Below, in pieces: positions 25,201-33,169 of a stretch of 64,000 bases of DNA. The position numbers and the translations under genes are program-made. How positions within the stretch are numbered: the first letter of the stretch is position 1; the number at the start of each line of letters is the position of its first letter. The notes beneath the pieces were generated by a model. The model made no database searches. It was not told the origin of the DNA and was given only the letters and a program-made list of their open reading frames with translations. The DNA lies in the NCBI RefSeq assembly GCF_038051945.1, contig NZ_CP150302.1, positions 434,001-498,000 on the forward strand, given 5' to 3'. Origin of the DNA: Paenibacillus sp. FSL H3-0469 (GTDB taxonomy: Bacteria > Bacillota > Bacilli > Paenibacillales > Paenibacillaceae).

Positions 25201-26155
25201 TCCCAATGCAGCTGGCGGAGGCATCTCCTTCCGTGTTCAAGGCAAGCTGGATTTCAGCAATGTCTATATGAACTCAAATCTGAGATCCCGGTACAATCAG
25301 AATGCCATCTATAAAGGCCTGATGGATAACTTCGGCAACAATTCGGTCATCCATGACGTATGGATTGAGCATTTTGAATGCGGCATGTGGGTGGGGGATT
25401 ACGCGCGGACGCCGGCAATTTTTGCGAACAATCTGCTTGTAGAGAACAGCCGCATCCGCAACAATCTGGCGGACGGCATCAACTTCTCCCAGGGGACCAG
25501 CAACTCTACCGTCCGCAATACCAATGTGCGCAATAACGGGGACGACGGACTGGCCGTCTGGCCGAGCAATACGTTCGGGGCGCCGGATGGGGTGAATAAC
25601 ACCTTTTCGTATAATACGATCGAGAATAACTGGCGTGCCGGCGCTATCGGCATCTTCGGGGGCAGCGGTCACAAGGCGGATCACAACTACATTATCGACA
25701 CAGTAGGCGGCTCTGGTATCCGGCTGAATACAACCTTCCCGGGGGCGCATTTCAACAGTAATACGGGGATGGTTTTCTCGGATACGACGATTATTAACAG
25801 CGGCACCAGCCGTGACTTGTATGACGGGGAACGCGGCGCAATTGATCTTGAAGCTTCGTCTGACCCGATCAGGAATGTTACTTTCAACAACATCGACATC
25901 ATCAACACCCAGCGCGATGCGATCCAGCTCGGATACGGCGGCGGCTTCTCGGGTATCGTATTTAATAACATTAATATCAACGGCACGGGCCTTGACGGGG
26001 TGACGACTTCCCGGTTCTCCAGCGCTCATAAGGGAGCGGCCATCTACACGTATACCGGCAACGGCTCGGCGACCTTCAACAACCTGACGACCAGCAATAT
26101 TGCGTATCCAAGCTTGTATTATATTCAGAGCGGGTTTGGGCTGTTGATTCAGTAA
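22211..26155 (+). CDS. GH87 alpha-1,3-glucanase (mutanase), secreted multidomain
   Basis: A 1314-residue secreted enzyme. Signal peptide covers residues 1-34 (hydrophobic core, cut near SSAAGG). Then come discoidin-like domain 1 (36-170), a CBM6/35-like domain (193-315), a Thr/Pro linker (318-378), discoidin-like domain 2 (380-518), two CARDB repeats (518-627, 628-745), a beta domain (746-905) and a right-handed beta helix (915-1314). The order DS1-CBM6-TP linker-DS2-conserved domain-catalytic domain is that of Bacillus circulans and Paenibacillus alpha-1,3-glucanases. D1088 (ADGIN) and D1111/D1112 (GDDG) have the 23/24-residue spacing of the three GH87 acidic residues. ATG 22211 follows AAGGAGG. 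Likely substrate is fungal or dental alpha-1,3-glucan. Confidence 0.82.
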   Translation: MRNKYVTWSLVVTLLISTLFMAAGPLTRSSAAGGTNLVLNKTITASGQSQNYTPDNVKDSNQSTYWESTNDAFPGWIQVDLGTLTSIDQLVLKLPVSWETRTQTLAVQGSANGTSFTDIAGAAAYEFNPAVAGNSVTINFTSANTRYVRLLFSANTAWPAGQLSELEIYGASSPTPAPTAGPTTSPVPAGTYEAEAAALSGGAQVNTDHAGYSGTGFVDNYLTQGPATTFTVNVASAGTRNVTLRYANASGSAKTISIYVNGVKQRQTTLPNLANWDTWGTKTEALPLNAGSNSIAYKYDAGDTGNINLDLIMVASAIIATPAPSPTVAPTAVPTATPIPTNTAVPTSTPAPSATPTPVPTTSPTPTVTPIPTATTSPGGNIALGKTINASSSTQNFVAANANDNNTATYWEGSGNPSTLTLDLGANYTISSIVLKLNPAAEWAARTQNIQVLGHNQNSTTFSSLVSAQRYTFNPASGNTVTIPVTATVKRLQLNVTANSGAPAGQIAEFQVYGTPAANPDLTITGMSWTPASLVETGSVTLNAMVKNIGNAAAAATTVNFYLNNELAGSAPVAALAAGASASVSYNAGTLTAGTYPLSAKVDEAGQIIEQNESNNSYANPAALVIAPVSSSDLTAATSWSPGTPAAGSNVAFTVSLKNQGNLASAGGAHGITVALKNAAGSTVQTFTGSYTGVIAAGASVEVSLPGTWGAVNGNYTVTTTIAADANEVTTKQANNVNTVNLVVYALRGASVTYSRYDTQDASRGGSAALRSALNFDQTLIASEASGQSYVALPSNGAYAQWTVRAGQGGAGVTMRFTMPDSADGMGLTGALDVYVNGTKAKTIPLTSYYAWQYFSGDQPGDAPGAGRPLFRFDEVHWKLDTPLQPGDVIRIQKNNGDSLEYGVDFLEIEPVPAAIARPANSVSVTDYGAVAGDGQDDLAAFNSAVTAAVASGKTLYIPAGTFNLSSMWVIGSVSNMINNFTVTGAGYWHTNLQFTNPNAAGGGISFRVQGKLDFSNVYMNSNLRSRYNQNAIYKGLMDNFGNNSVIHDVWIEHFECGMWVGDYARTPAIFANNLLVENSRIRNNLADGINFSQGTSNSTVRNTNVRNNGDDGLAVWPSNTFGAPDGVNNTFSYNTIENNWRAGAIGIFGGSGHKADHNYIIDTVGGSGIRLNTTFPGAHFNSNTGMVFSDTTIINSGTSRDLYDGERGAIDLEASSDPIRNVTFNNIDIINTQRDAIQLGYGGGFSGIVFNNININGTGLDGVTTSRFSSAHKGAAIYTYTGNGSATFNNLTTSNIAYPSLYYIQSGFGLLIQ

Positions 26156-26166
26156 AAGAACAGCGG

Positions 26167-26207
26167 AAGAAGCCATAAGCAGATTGCTGCTTGTGGCTTC
26201 TTTCTTT
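26167..26207 (+). terminator. Terminator of the GH87 gene
   Basis: GAAGCCATAAGCAG pairs with CTGCTTGTGGCTTC around an ATTG loop, followed by TTTCTTT. Confidence 0.85.
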
Positions 26208-26247
26208 GTGCCCGGAAGTTCTTCACCAATCGTTCAAAATCAAGCTG

Positions 26248-26261
26248 TGTCTGTACAGACA
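26248..26261. promoter_or_regulatory. Short palindrome upstream of the flavin reductase gene
   Basis: TGTCTGTACAGACA is a perfect 14-bp palindrome, 26 bases before the larger operator. It may be a second regulator site. Confidence 0.35.
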
Positions 26262-26286
26262 ATAACGCATATCTATGTTAATATAC

Positions 26287-26320
26287 GTTATGAATGAATT
26301 AAATAATATTCATTCATAAC
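26287..26320. promoter_or_regulatory. Inverted-repeat operator 1 (TetR-like), 13-bp arms
   Basis: GTTATGAATGAAT and ATTCATTCATAAC form a perfect inverted repeat with an 8-base centre, just upstream of the flavin reductase gene. The core ATGAATGAA-N10-TTCATTCAT recurs at 27132. The size and symmetry fit a TetR-family dimer site. No TetR gene lies in the window. Confidence 0.75.
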
Positions 26321-26358
26321 CAAAGCGGAAATGAAATTCTATTCTGGAGGGACAAATC

Positions 26359-27129
26359 ATGAAGAAGGTTATCGCAATCATCGGCAATCAGCAAAAGAAC
26401 AATACGTACAGAGCGGTCTGCGAATTTGAGGCTCAGCTCCGAATCTACGGGGAGGTAGAGGTTGAGTATATTTTTCTGAAGGATTACAGGCTTGAGTTCT
26501 GCCGGGGGTGCAAGGTGTGCTTCAATAAAGGTGAAGAATACTGCCCGCTGAGGGACGACCGGGATGTGCTGGTGGAGAAAATGGAGAGCGCGGACGGTGT
26601 AATTATGGCGGCTCCCAATTATGCGTTCCATGTTCCGGCAGCCATGAAGAATCTGCTCGACCGGCTGGCGTATGTGTTCCATCGGCCGCAGTTCTTCGGC
26701 AAGACGTATACGGCGATCGTCAATCAGGGAATTCACGGCGGCAATGCGATTGTCAAATATCTTAGCAGTATGGGCGAGAACTTTGGGTTCCAGGTGACCC
26801 GGGGCTGTGTGCTAAGTACGATGGAGCCAGTTAGCACGGCAGCCGCGCGGAAGAATGCTGTGAGAATCCGCAAGGCTGCGGCCCGCTTCTACAAAGGATT
26901 GATGCGTCCGGCACCGCCGACTCCTACACTGTTCCGCTTGCTGATGTTCCGGCTGTCCCGGACCAGTATTCAGCATATGCTGGATGAGCGGTCGAAGGAT
27001 TTCCGGCATTACCAGGCTAACGGCTGGTTTGAAGCGGCGTATTATTATCCGGTCTCGCTGGGTCCTGTCAAGAGCTTGGCCGGACATCTGTTTGACCGAA
27101 TCGGTAAAAGAATGGCTAAACGCGCTTAA
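26359..27129 (+). CDS. NAD(P)H-dependent FMN reductase-like flavodoxin-fold protein
   Basis: A 256-residue flavodoxin-fold protein of the NADPH-dependent FMN reductase/iron-sulfur flavoprotein type. The FMN phosphate loop is IIGNQQKNNTYR near residue 7. A cysteine cluster CRGCKVCFNKGEEYC near 48 could bind an Fe-S cluster. DGVIMAAPNYAFHVPAAMKNLLDR near 78 is the second flavin-binding segment. The C-terminal third (from about 180) is basic and partly hydrophobic and could associate with the membrane. The GGAGGG ribosome site is good. It shares an operator with the following FMN-binding gene, so both probably serve one flavin-dependent redox response. Confidence 0.82.
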   Translation: MKKVIAIIGNQQKNNTYRAVCEFEAQLRIYGEVEVEYIFLKDYRLEFCRGCKVCFNKGEEYCPLRDDRDVLVEKMESADGVIMAAPNYAFHVPAAMKNLLDRLAYVFHRPQFFGKTYTAIVNQGIHGGNAIVKYLSSMGENFGFQVTRGCVLSTMEPVSTAAARKNAVRIRKAAARFYKGLMRPAPPTPTLFRLLMFRLSRTSIQHMLDERSKDFRHYQANGWFEAAYYYPVSLGPVKSLAGHLFDRIGKRMAKRA

Positions 27130-27131
27130 AA

Positions 27132-27159
27132 ATGAATGAACTATAATATATTCATTCAT
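27132..27159. promoter_or_regulatory. Inverted-repeat operator 2, overlapping a TATAAT box
   Basis: ATGAATGAA (27132-27140), N10 and TTCATTCAT (27151-27159) repeat the core of operator 1 with the same spacing. TATAAT sits in the N10 centre, so a bound repressor would cover the -10 box of the FMN-binding gene. Confidence 0.75.
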
Positions 27160-27187
27160 GATGAGAACGGTTAAGAGGAGGGTTAAC

Positions 27188-27610
27188 ATGAAAAAGAAGT
27201 GGAAACGCAACCTGCTGCTGCTGTGCCTAACCGTTATTTTCGTGGGACTAATCGGTTCAGGCGCGGCCTTGCTCTATACAGAGAAAGAGCGCCGGGAAGC
27301 GCGGAACGTAGAGATTGATCAAGTGAATTTCAACAAGCTGCATGCGGGGGAGTATACAGGTGAATATGCTGGCGGAATGTATAAATGGAGGGCGAATAAG
27401 GTTCTGGTTACCGTTACGGCGCACAAAGTTACAGCGATCAAGCTCCTGGAGCATGCGGAGAATCAGTCGGCGGCGTCTGTAGATGAATTGTTCGGCAGAG
27501 TGATCCAGGCCCAATCGCTTCAATTAGACAGCATCAGCGGCGCTACGCTTACAAGCAAAGCCTACCTCAAGGCTATTGAGAATGCCCTTCACAAGGGCGT
27601 TGAAAAGTAA
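27188..27610 (+). CDS. FMN-binding domain protein, membrane-anchored
   Basis: A 140-residue protein with a short basic start (MKKKWKRN), one transmembrane helix (about 9-31) and an extracytoplasmic FMN_bind domain. The C-terminal SGATLTS near 119 matches the flavinylation motif (D/S-x-(S/T)-GA(S/T)) in which a Thr receives FMN covalently from ApbE. No ApbE gene is seen in the window. The ATG at 27188 has GAGGAGGG upstream and is chosen over an in-frame ATG at 27158 inside the operator. It probably carries electrons outside the membrane, perhaps with the upstream flavin reductase. Confidence 0.85.
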   Translation: MKKKWKRNLLLLCLTVIFVGLIGSGAALLYTEKERREARNVEIDQVNFNKLHAGEYTGEYAGGMYKWRANKVLVTVTAHKVTAIKLLEHAENQSAASVDELFGRVIQAQSLQLDSISGATLTSKAYLKAIENALHKGVEK

Positions 27611-27675
27611 CAAGTATTTTGCAATACTAGCTATAATCATAAGAATCCTATATAAAAAACGAAGGAGCAATGCAG

Positions 27676-28497
27676 ATGCCTAAAGTTTCATTAGCCCCTA
27701 TCGCGGCGGGATACCGCCATTCTGTACTGCTCCTGCCGGACGGATCAGTGCGGGCTTGCGGCGAAAATACATACGGGCAGTGCGAGGTAAGCAGCTGGCG
27801 TGATATGGTTGCGGTTGCAGCAGGCAATGCTCATACAGGGAATTCGCATACAGTAGGGTTAAGGCCGGACGGAACGGTGATCGCGGCCGGATGGAATAAG
27901 CATGATCAATGCAACGTGGGCGATTGGCGAGATATCGTTGCGATTGCGGCAGGCTGGCGGCGTACGGTCGGGCTGAAGGCAGACGGGACAGTGGTTGCGG
28001 CGGGAAGAAACAACGAAGGTCAATGTGAGGTAAGCGGCTGGTCGGATATTGTTGCGGTTACCGCAGGAGACTGGCACACGGTTGGACTCAAGGCCGAGGG
28101 TACGGCCATTACAGCGGGGAACAACCGCTACGGACAGCGGAATGTGAACGGCTGGCAGGAGCTGACGATGATCGCGGCGGGCTATCTTCATACGACTGGA
28201 CTTAGAGCAGACGGCACAGTAATAGCTACAGGGCTTAACAAGCGCGGACAAGGTGAAGTTGGCGGCTGGCGCACAATGAAGGCCATTGCGGCAGGCAGTC
28301 ATCACACCGTAGGTCTACAATTCGATGGTACGGTGAAGGCTACAGGCTGGAATGATTACGGACAATGTGAGATAAGCGGCTGGACGGATATTGTTGCCAT
28401 TGCGGCAGGCTGCACCCACACGCTCGGACTTAAGAAGGATGGTACAGTAGTTGCAGCAGGAAGTAATGCGTATGGGCAATGTGATTTTAAAAAATAG
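27676..28497 (+). CDS. RCC1-repeat (beta-propeller) protein
   Basis: A 273-residue protein made almost wholly of about seven RCC1-like repeats of roughly 38 residues, each with the pattern AIAAG..HTVGL..DGTV.A.G.N..GQC.V..W.DIVAI. Bacterial RCC1 proteins form seven-bladed propellers, and their role is usually unknown. There is no signal peptide, so it is probably cytoplasmic. The ATG at 27676 lies eight bases after AAGGAG; an ATG at 27670 is too close to it. Repeat three to seven are very alike, which suggests internal duplication. The start of a terminator hairpin overlaps its stop codon. Confidence 0.82.
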   Translation: MPKVSLAPIAAGYRHSVLLLPDGSVRACGENTYGQCEVSSWRDMVAVAAGNAHTGNSHTVGLRPDGTVIAAGWNKHDQCNVGDWRDIVAIAAGWRRTVGLKADGTVVAAGRNNEGQCEVSGWSDIVAVTAGDWHTVGLKAEGTAITAGNNRYGQRNVNGWQELTMIAAGYLHTTGLRADGTVIATGLNKRGQGEVGGWRTMKAIAAGSHHTVGLQFDGTVKATGWNDYGQCEISGWTDIVAIAAGCTHTLGLKKDGTVVAAGSNAYGQCDFKK

Positions 28498-28533
28498 CTA
28501 TGAACGCTGCCTAAAGCAGGGCTCATAGCTATT
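28493..28533 (-). terminator. Terminator between convergent genes (strong for the minus strand)
   Basis: AATAGCTATGA and TCATAGCTATT pair with an inner GC stem. On the minus strand the hairpin is followed by TTTTTT, so it mainly ends the EcsC-like gene. On the plus strand only ATTC follows. Confidence 0.7.
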
Positions 28534-28552
28534 CATGAACAATTGCAGGAAA

Positions 28553-29539
28553 TTAACCGTTCAACAATTCCGACTTTTTACGGTCAAATTCCTCTTGTGT
28601 GATCGCGCCCATATCCAGCAGCTGTTTGAATTTGAGCAGTTCATCAGCCACACTGAAGCTCTCTTTGCCCGCAGCAGATGAGGTTACCGGGTCCTCTTGC
28701 TTCGAGTCAAAGCCCAAGTCAAAGAATTCTCCTTCGATCACATTAATCTCTTCATCTTCTGCCGAACGTTTCACTTTCTCGTAATCCTGCTCGAACTGTG
28801 CCTCTGAGTAGTCGTTGCTGGCAGCTGACAAGGCCTCACGCAGACGATTACCCATCGGTTTCATCGAGAAATAAGTCATTCCGCCAGAGAGGAGTCCGCC
28901 TAGGACGGGTACGAATTTTGATGCACCTTGGGCGAAGGTTTTTTTGGTGATTTTGATGCCGATATAAGCTGAGATTTTCTTGAGAATCGGGTAGTACAAG
29001 GTCTGGGTCAAAGCTTTCTGCGGAAGCTTTTTCAATAGCTGCTGAGAGATCTTCGCGGTCAACATTTTCAGCATGGAAGCTGAACCAGCCACTCCAAACA
29101 TAACGCCCAGATACAAAGTCAGCTCCCGGGTAACTTGCTCTGAATCTGCAGAATCTTCCTCCCACAGGTCCGTGCGGCCATACAGATAAGCCAGCTCTTG
29201 AGACAATCGCAGCACTACGCCAAAAAACTGCAGGGTATCTGCCGGAATGGTCGCTGCCATGGCTAAACCGCCTGGAAGTCCAACGGCTGTCGAGGCTGCT
29301 GTACTCAGAAGGGTCCGTTTCTCGATTAACGTTTTGGCCATTTTATCAATCACAGCCAGGCTAATTCCGGCTTCAAGCGGCCCTTTGTCCAGTATAGTGT
29401 GCATATTCCCATAAGTATCATATTTGGCAAACTGCTGGGCGAGGAATTCACGCCGGTCTACCCGCACTCCGGGAATCTTGATTGCATTCGCCAGAATCAC
29501 TTCCATGGTTCCTTGTGTGCCATTCTGTTCATTGGTCAT
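28553..29539 (-). CDS. EcsC-like protein with C-terminal SHOCT domain
   Basis: A 328-residue protein. The central part has alternating hydrophobic helices (LLSTAASTAVGLPGGLAMAATIPADTLQFFGVVLRLSQELAYLYG, then KFVPVLGGLLSGGMTYFSMKPMGNRL), a pattern typical of the EcsC/DUF697 family. The last 33 residues (VADELLKFKQLLDMGAITQEEFDRKKSELLNG) form a SHOCT domain, which marks membrane-linked or oligomerising proteins. The N-terminal ATTG-like basic region is not recognised. The protein likely associates with the membrane, but its function is unknown. It diverges from kdpD; the 216 bases between hold the kdpD promoter. Confidence 0.72.
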   Translation of the reverse strand: MTNEQNGTQGTMEVILANAIKIPGVRVDRREFLAQQFAKYDTYGNMHTILDKGPLEAGISLAVIDKMAKTLIEKRTLLSTAASTAVGLPGGLAMAATIPADTLQFFGVVLRLSQELAYLYGRTDLWEEDSADSEQVTRELTLYLGVMFGVAGSASMLKMLTAKISQQLLKKLPQKALTQTLYYPILKKISAYIGIKITKKTFAQGASKFVPVLGGLLSGGMTYFSMKPMGNRLREALSAASNDYSEAQFEQDYEKVKRSAEDEEINVIEGEFFDLGFDSKQEDPVTSSAAGKESFSVADELLKFKQLLDMGAITQEEFDRKKSELLNG

Positions 29540-29630
29540 CTTAGTAGCTCCTTAGAATCGTATGTAAAAATTATGCTCTGAGCTTATATTCGGGAAGCAT
29601 GCGGGTTTCCCCTCTATTGACTTACGCCAA

Positions 29631-29696
29631 TCTTAATACAATCTTAATGCCACAGCCGAATCCATAATACTATGCTCATTATGCACATGCTATACT
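29631..29696 (+). promoter_or_regulatory. KdpE-type promoter 1 (before kdpD)
   Basis: Direct repeats TCTTAAT at 29631 and 29642 (11-bp spacing), with a weaker ACTTACG at 29620. After 42 bases comes the -10 hexamer TATACT (29691-29696). No consensus -35 is present, which fits a response-regulator-activated promoter. The same layout recurs at 33246 and 33682. Confidence 0.75.
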
Positions 29697-29755
29697 AACG
29701 CTACAGTGTATAATGGCTGGTCTAAAGATGGGCTTAGCGGGAAGGAAACCTTCAG

Positions 29756-32416
29756 ATGATAGGGGAAAATACAGCGAAGAAGCGGCGCGGAAGGCTGAGG
29801 ATATTCTTCAGCTATGTACCGGGAGCAGGGAAGACCCGGACGATGCTGGAGGCTGCCCATGCGGAGCAGAAGAACGGTCAAAAGGTGCTGGCGGGTTACA
29901 TTGAAGCCCATGACAGAGCAGATATAGCGGAGCTTATTAACGGTCTGGAGCTGTTGCCGCCGCTGGACATTCCTGCAAACGGGACCATCGTACCGGAATT
30001 CGACCTGGACCAGGCGATCCGCAGGAGACCTGACCTGATTTTGCTGGATGAACTGGCCCACATCAATGCTCCGGGAGTACGTCATAAGCGGCGGTATCAG
30101 GATGTGGAGGAGCTGTTGCGTGCGGGAATAGATGTCTATACTACGGTTAGCATAGAACAGCTGGAAAGTATGACCGATGTTGTAGCCTCCATGACCGGAA
30201 TGCCTGAGCCCGTGCGTATTCCCGACAGTGTATTCGAGCGTGCCGACCAGGTCGAGTTCATTGATATCAGTCCGGACATTTGGCTGGAGCGTCTGCACGA
30301 GGGGCTGATCTTTTCCAAGGAGCCGCTCAGGCAGGAGGCTGATGAACTGTACACTTCCCAGAAGCTGAGCGCTTTGCGGGAAATGGCTCTAAGGTACAGG
30401 GAGGATCAATTCAAACGGTATGAGGGCAGGTTAGGGGAACGGGCAGTGGAAGCCAGCTTGTACAGCAGAGAACATACCCTGGTCTGCCTGTCGTCGGCAA
30501 TATCCAATAAGAAGGTCATCCGCACAGCGGCGAGAATGGCCGAAGCTCTGCAGGGGGAATTCACTGCTCTCTACGTAGAGACCTCTCGAACGAAAGAGTT
30601 AACGGCAAGGAACAAGTCGGAGCTGCGGGAGAATCTGCGGCTGGCCGAACAGCTTGGTGCGCAGGTTGCCACTGTGTACGGGGAGGATGTGCCGGGACAG
30701 ATTGCCGAATATGCCAAAACCAGCCGGGTCTCCAAAATCATCCTGGGCCGGTCGCAGAATCGCAGCCGCTGGTCCGTCGGTTCGAATTTTGTAGACAAAC
30801 TGACGGCTGCTGCTCCGAATATCGACATCTATATCATCCCGGATCAGGAGTCTGCCCTGCAATCCAAAATTCCGCAATATGCCAGACCTCCGCTTCTCAC
30901 CTTGGCTGATACAGGCAAAACCCTGGGGATTCTGCTGGTCTGCACGATCATCGGGTTATGGTTCAAGGTTCTCGGCTTCAGTGAAGCGAACATTATCACA
31001 GTCTATATTCTGGGTGTTCTGCTCGATGCGATGGTTACAAAAGGACGGCTGTACAGCGCGGTGACGTCGATTTTGAGCGTGCTGGTCTTTAACTATTTTT
31101 TCACCGAGCCTTATTTCTCGCTTCAGGCCTATGATTCCGGGTATCCGGTGACCTTCCTCGTGATGCTGGCGGCCTCGTTCATCACCAGTACGTTGACGCT
31201 GCGGGTGAAAGAGCAGGCCAGGGAATCGGCACAAAAAGCGTACCGCACCGAGGTGCTCCTCGAGACCAGCCGGAAGCTCCAGCAGGCCAAAGACACGCCC
31301 GCCATCCTGAGTGAGACCGCGCTGCAAATGCTCAAGCTGCTGGACCGGAGCATCATTATCTATGAGGTTGTGGGCGATGGGCTCTCAGAGCCGCTGCTGT
31401 ACAACAAGGACGGAAGTACGATTGACGCTCAAAGGGATACGCTGGAAGCAGAGCGCGAGGTAGCGGAATGGGTGCTGCGGAACAATAAACGGGCTGGAGC
31501 GTCTACCGATACCTTCTCGGCGGCCCAATGTCTGTATCATGCGGTGCGAAGCGGCGATACGGTCTTTGCCGTGGCAGGAATTGTGATGCAGCAGGAAGAG
31601 CCGCTGGAGGTGTTCGAGTCGAGTCTGATGATTGCTATGCTAGGCGAATGCGCCCTCGCTTTGGAGAAAGACAAGCTGAACGAGCTGCAAAAGGAAAGCT
31701 CCCTGCAAATCCGGCAGGAGCAGCTGCGCGCCAATCTGCTGCGCGGCATCTCGCATGATCTGCGCACGCCGCTTACCAGTATTTCCGGCAATGCGGGCAT
31801 TCTGATCGGCAACTCGGCGGTGCTGAGCGAGGAGCAGAAGCAGGAGTTATACAGCGATATCTATGACGATTCGATCTGGCTGATCAATCTGGTGGAGAAT
31901 CTGCTGTCGATTACCCGGATTGACAATGGGGCGCTTCATTTGAATTTTCAGGCGGAGCTGCTGGAGGAAGTGATCGCGGAAGCGCTGCTGCATGTGAACC
32001 GCAACAAGGAGGATCATGTGATCCGGGTGGTGCTCGAAGAGGAGCTGCTGATGGCCAGGATGGATTCACGGCTGATCATTCAGGTGATCATCAACCTGGT
32101 GGATAATGCGATTAAGTATAGCGGGTCTGGTTCACATATTACGCTATCTGCCAGACAGGAGCAGGGGCTTGTTGTGGTCGAGGTCGCTGACGACGGGCCG
32201 GGAATATCCCCGGAAGCGAAGTCCAAGGTCTTCGAAATGTTCTATACGGCGGATAACGTGCGGGGAGATGGCAGGCGCGGTCTGGGCCTGGGCCTTGCGC
32301 TCTGCAAATCAATTATTCATGCCCATGGCGGGCATATTGAAGTACAAGATCATGCACCGCAGGGAACGGTCTTCCGCTTCACCCTGCTGGCAGAGGAGGT
32401 GAATGTCCATGAATAA
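29756..32416 (+). CDS. kdpD: Osmosensitive potassium channel histidine kinase
   Basis: An 886-residue complete KdpD. It has the N-terminal KdpD sensor domain (about 10-215), with Walker A variant FSYVPGAGKT (the first Gly replaced) and LLDELAHIN; a USP-like domain (about 240-370); four transmembrane helices (about 385-485); a GAF-like region; and the HisKA/HATPase core with LLRGISHDLRTPLTS and NLVDNAIKYS, DDGPGI, GRRGLGLGLAL. The USP domain contains SSA-X20-FTALY, close to the SXS-X20-FTAXY motif reported for cyclic-di-AMP binding by Staphylococcus KdpD. It senses low K+ or turgor and phosphorylates KdpE. ATG 29756 follows GAAGGA. It overlaps kdpE by eight bases. Confidence 0.95.
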   Translation: MIGENTAKKRRGRLRIFFSYVPGAGKTRTMLEAAHAEQKNGQKVLAGYIEAHDRADIAELINGLELLPPLDIPANGTIVPEFDLDQAIRRRPDLILLDELAHINAPGVRHKRRYQDVEELLRAGIDVYTTVSIEQLESMTDVVASMTGMPEPVRIPDSVFERADQVEFIDISPDIWLERLHEGLIFSKEPLRQEADELYTSQKLSALREMALRYREDQFKRYEGRLGERAVEASLYSREHTLVCLSSAISNKKVIRTAARMAEALQGEFTALYVETSRTKELTARNKSELRENLRLAEQLGAQVATVYGEDVPGQIAEYAKTSRVSKIILGRSQNRSRWSVGSNFVDKLTAAAPNIDIYIIPDQESALQSKIPQYARPPLLTLADTGKTLGILLVCTIIGLWFKVLGFSEANIITVYILGVLLDAMVTKGRLYSAVTSILSVLVFNYFFTEPYFSLQAYDSGYPVTFLVMLAASFITSTLTLRVKEQARESAQKAYRTEVLLETSRKLQQAKDTPAILSETALQMLKLLDRSIIIYEVVGDGLSEPLLYNKDGSTIDAQRDTLEAEREVAEWVLRNNKRAGASTDTFSAAQCLYHAVRSGDTVFAVAGIVMQQEEPLEVFESSLMIAMLGECALALEKDKLNELQKESSLQIRQEQLRANLLRGISHDLRTPLTSISGNAGILIGNSAVLSEEQKQELYSDIYDDSIWLINLVENLLSITRIDNGALHLNFQAELLEEVIAEALLHVNRNKEDHVIRVVLEEELLMARMDSRLIIQVIINLVDNAIKYSGSGSHITLSARQEQGLVVVEVADDGPGISPEAKSKVFEMFYTADNVRGDGRRGLGLGLALCKSIIHAHGGHIEVQDHAPQGTVFRFTLLAEEVNVHE

Positions 32417-33125
32417 ACCCATGATTCTGGTCGTCGAAGACGACAAGCCGATCCGCAAGCTGATTACCACAACCCTGGAGACTCAGGGCTATAAATACCA
32501 TACCGCAGAGACAGGGGAAGCATCCATCCTGGAGGCGGTATCCAGTCAGCCGGATCTGATGATCCTGGACCTTGGTCTGCCCGATATGGACGGTGTGGAT
32601 ATTATCCGGAAAATCCGGGCCTGGTCGAACCTTCCGATCATCGTGGTCAGTGCCCGCAGTGAGGACCGTGACAAGATCGAAGCGCTGGATGCCGGAGCCG
32701 ATGATTATCTGACCAAGCCCTTCAGCGTGGAGGAGCTGCTCGCCCGGCTGCGGGTCAGTCTGCGGCGGATCCGGGGGGACGGCGAGAAGCTGATGAAGGA
32801 TTCAGCCTTTTTTGCGAACGGAAATCTGCGGATTGACTATGCGGCGGGCTGTGTCTGGCTGGAGGGTGATGAGATCCACCTGACGCCGATTGAGTATAAG
32901 CTGCTGTGTCTGCTGGCGAAGAATGTCGGCAAGGTCCTGACCCATAATTATATCCTGCATGAAATCTGGGGCAGTCCTACCTATGATATTCCCGCGCTCC
33001 GTGTATTCATGGCTACGCTCCGCAAGAAGATTGAGCGCAGCCCTTCCCAGCCCAAGGTGATCCAAACCCATATAGGTGTGGGCTACCGGATGCTGCAAGC
33101 GGGAGACGATAGCAGAGTGATTTGA
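32409..33125 (+). CDS. kdpE: KDP operon response regulator
   Basis: A 238-residue OmpR/PhoB-type response regulator. Receiver acidic pair EDD near residue 10, phosphoacceptor Asp in LMILDLGLPDMDG near 53, Thr/Ser in VVSARS and Lys in LTKPFS near 103 are all present. The winged-helix DNA-binding domain ends THIGVGYRML. It activates kdpFABC after phosphorylation by KdpD, and the repeated TCTTAAT sites in this region are its likely targets. The ATG at 32409 lies nine bases after GGAGG (32395-32399); an ATG at 32403 is only three bases away. A strong terminator follows. Confidence 0.94.
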   Translation: MNKPMILVVEDDKPIRKLITTTLETQGYKYHTAETGEASILEAVSSQPDLMILDLGLPDMDGVDIIRKIRAWSNLPIIVVSARSEDRDKIEALDAGADDYLTKPFSVEELLARLRVSLRRIRGDGEKLMKDSAFFANGNLRIDYAAGCVWLEGDEIHLTPIEYKLLCLLAKNVGKVLTHNYILHEIWGSPTYDIPALRVFMATLRKKIERSPSQPKVIQTHIGVGYRMLQAGDDSRVI

Positions 33126-33169
33126 ACCTATTTACGGAATCCGTATAGCACGTTTCATAGTGTTCCTAA

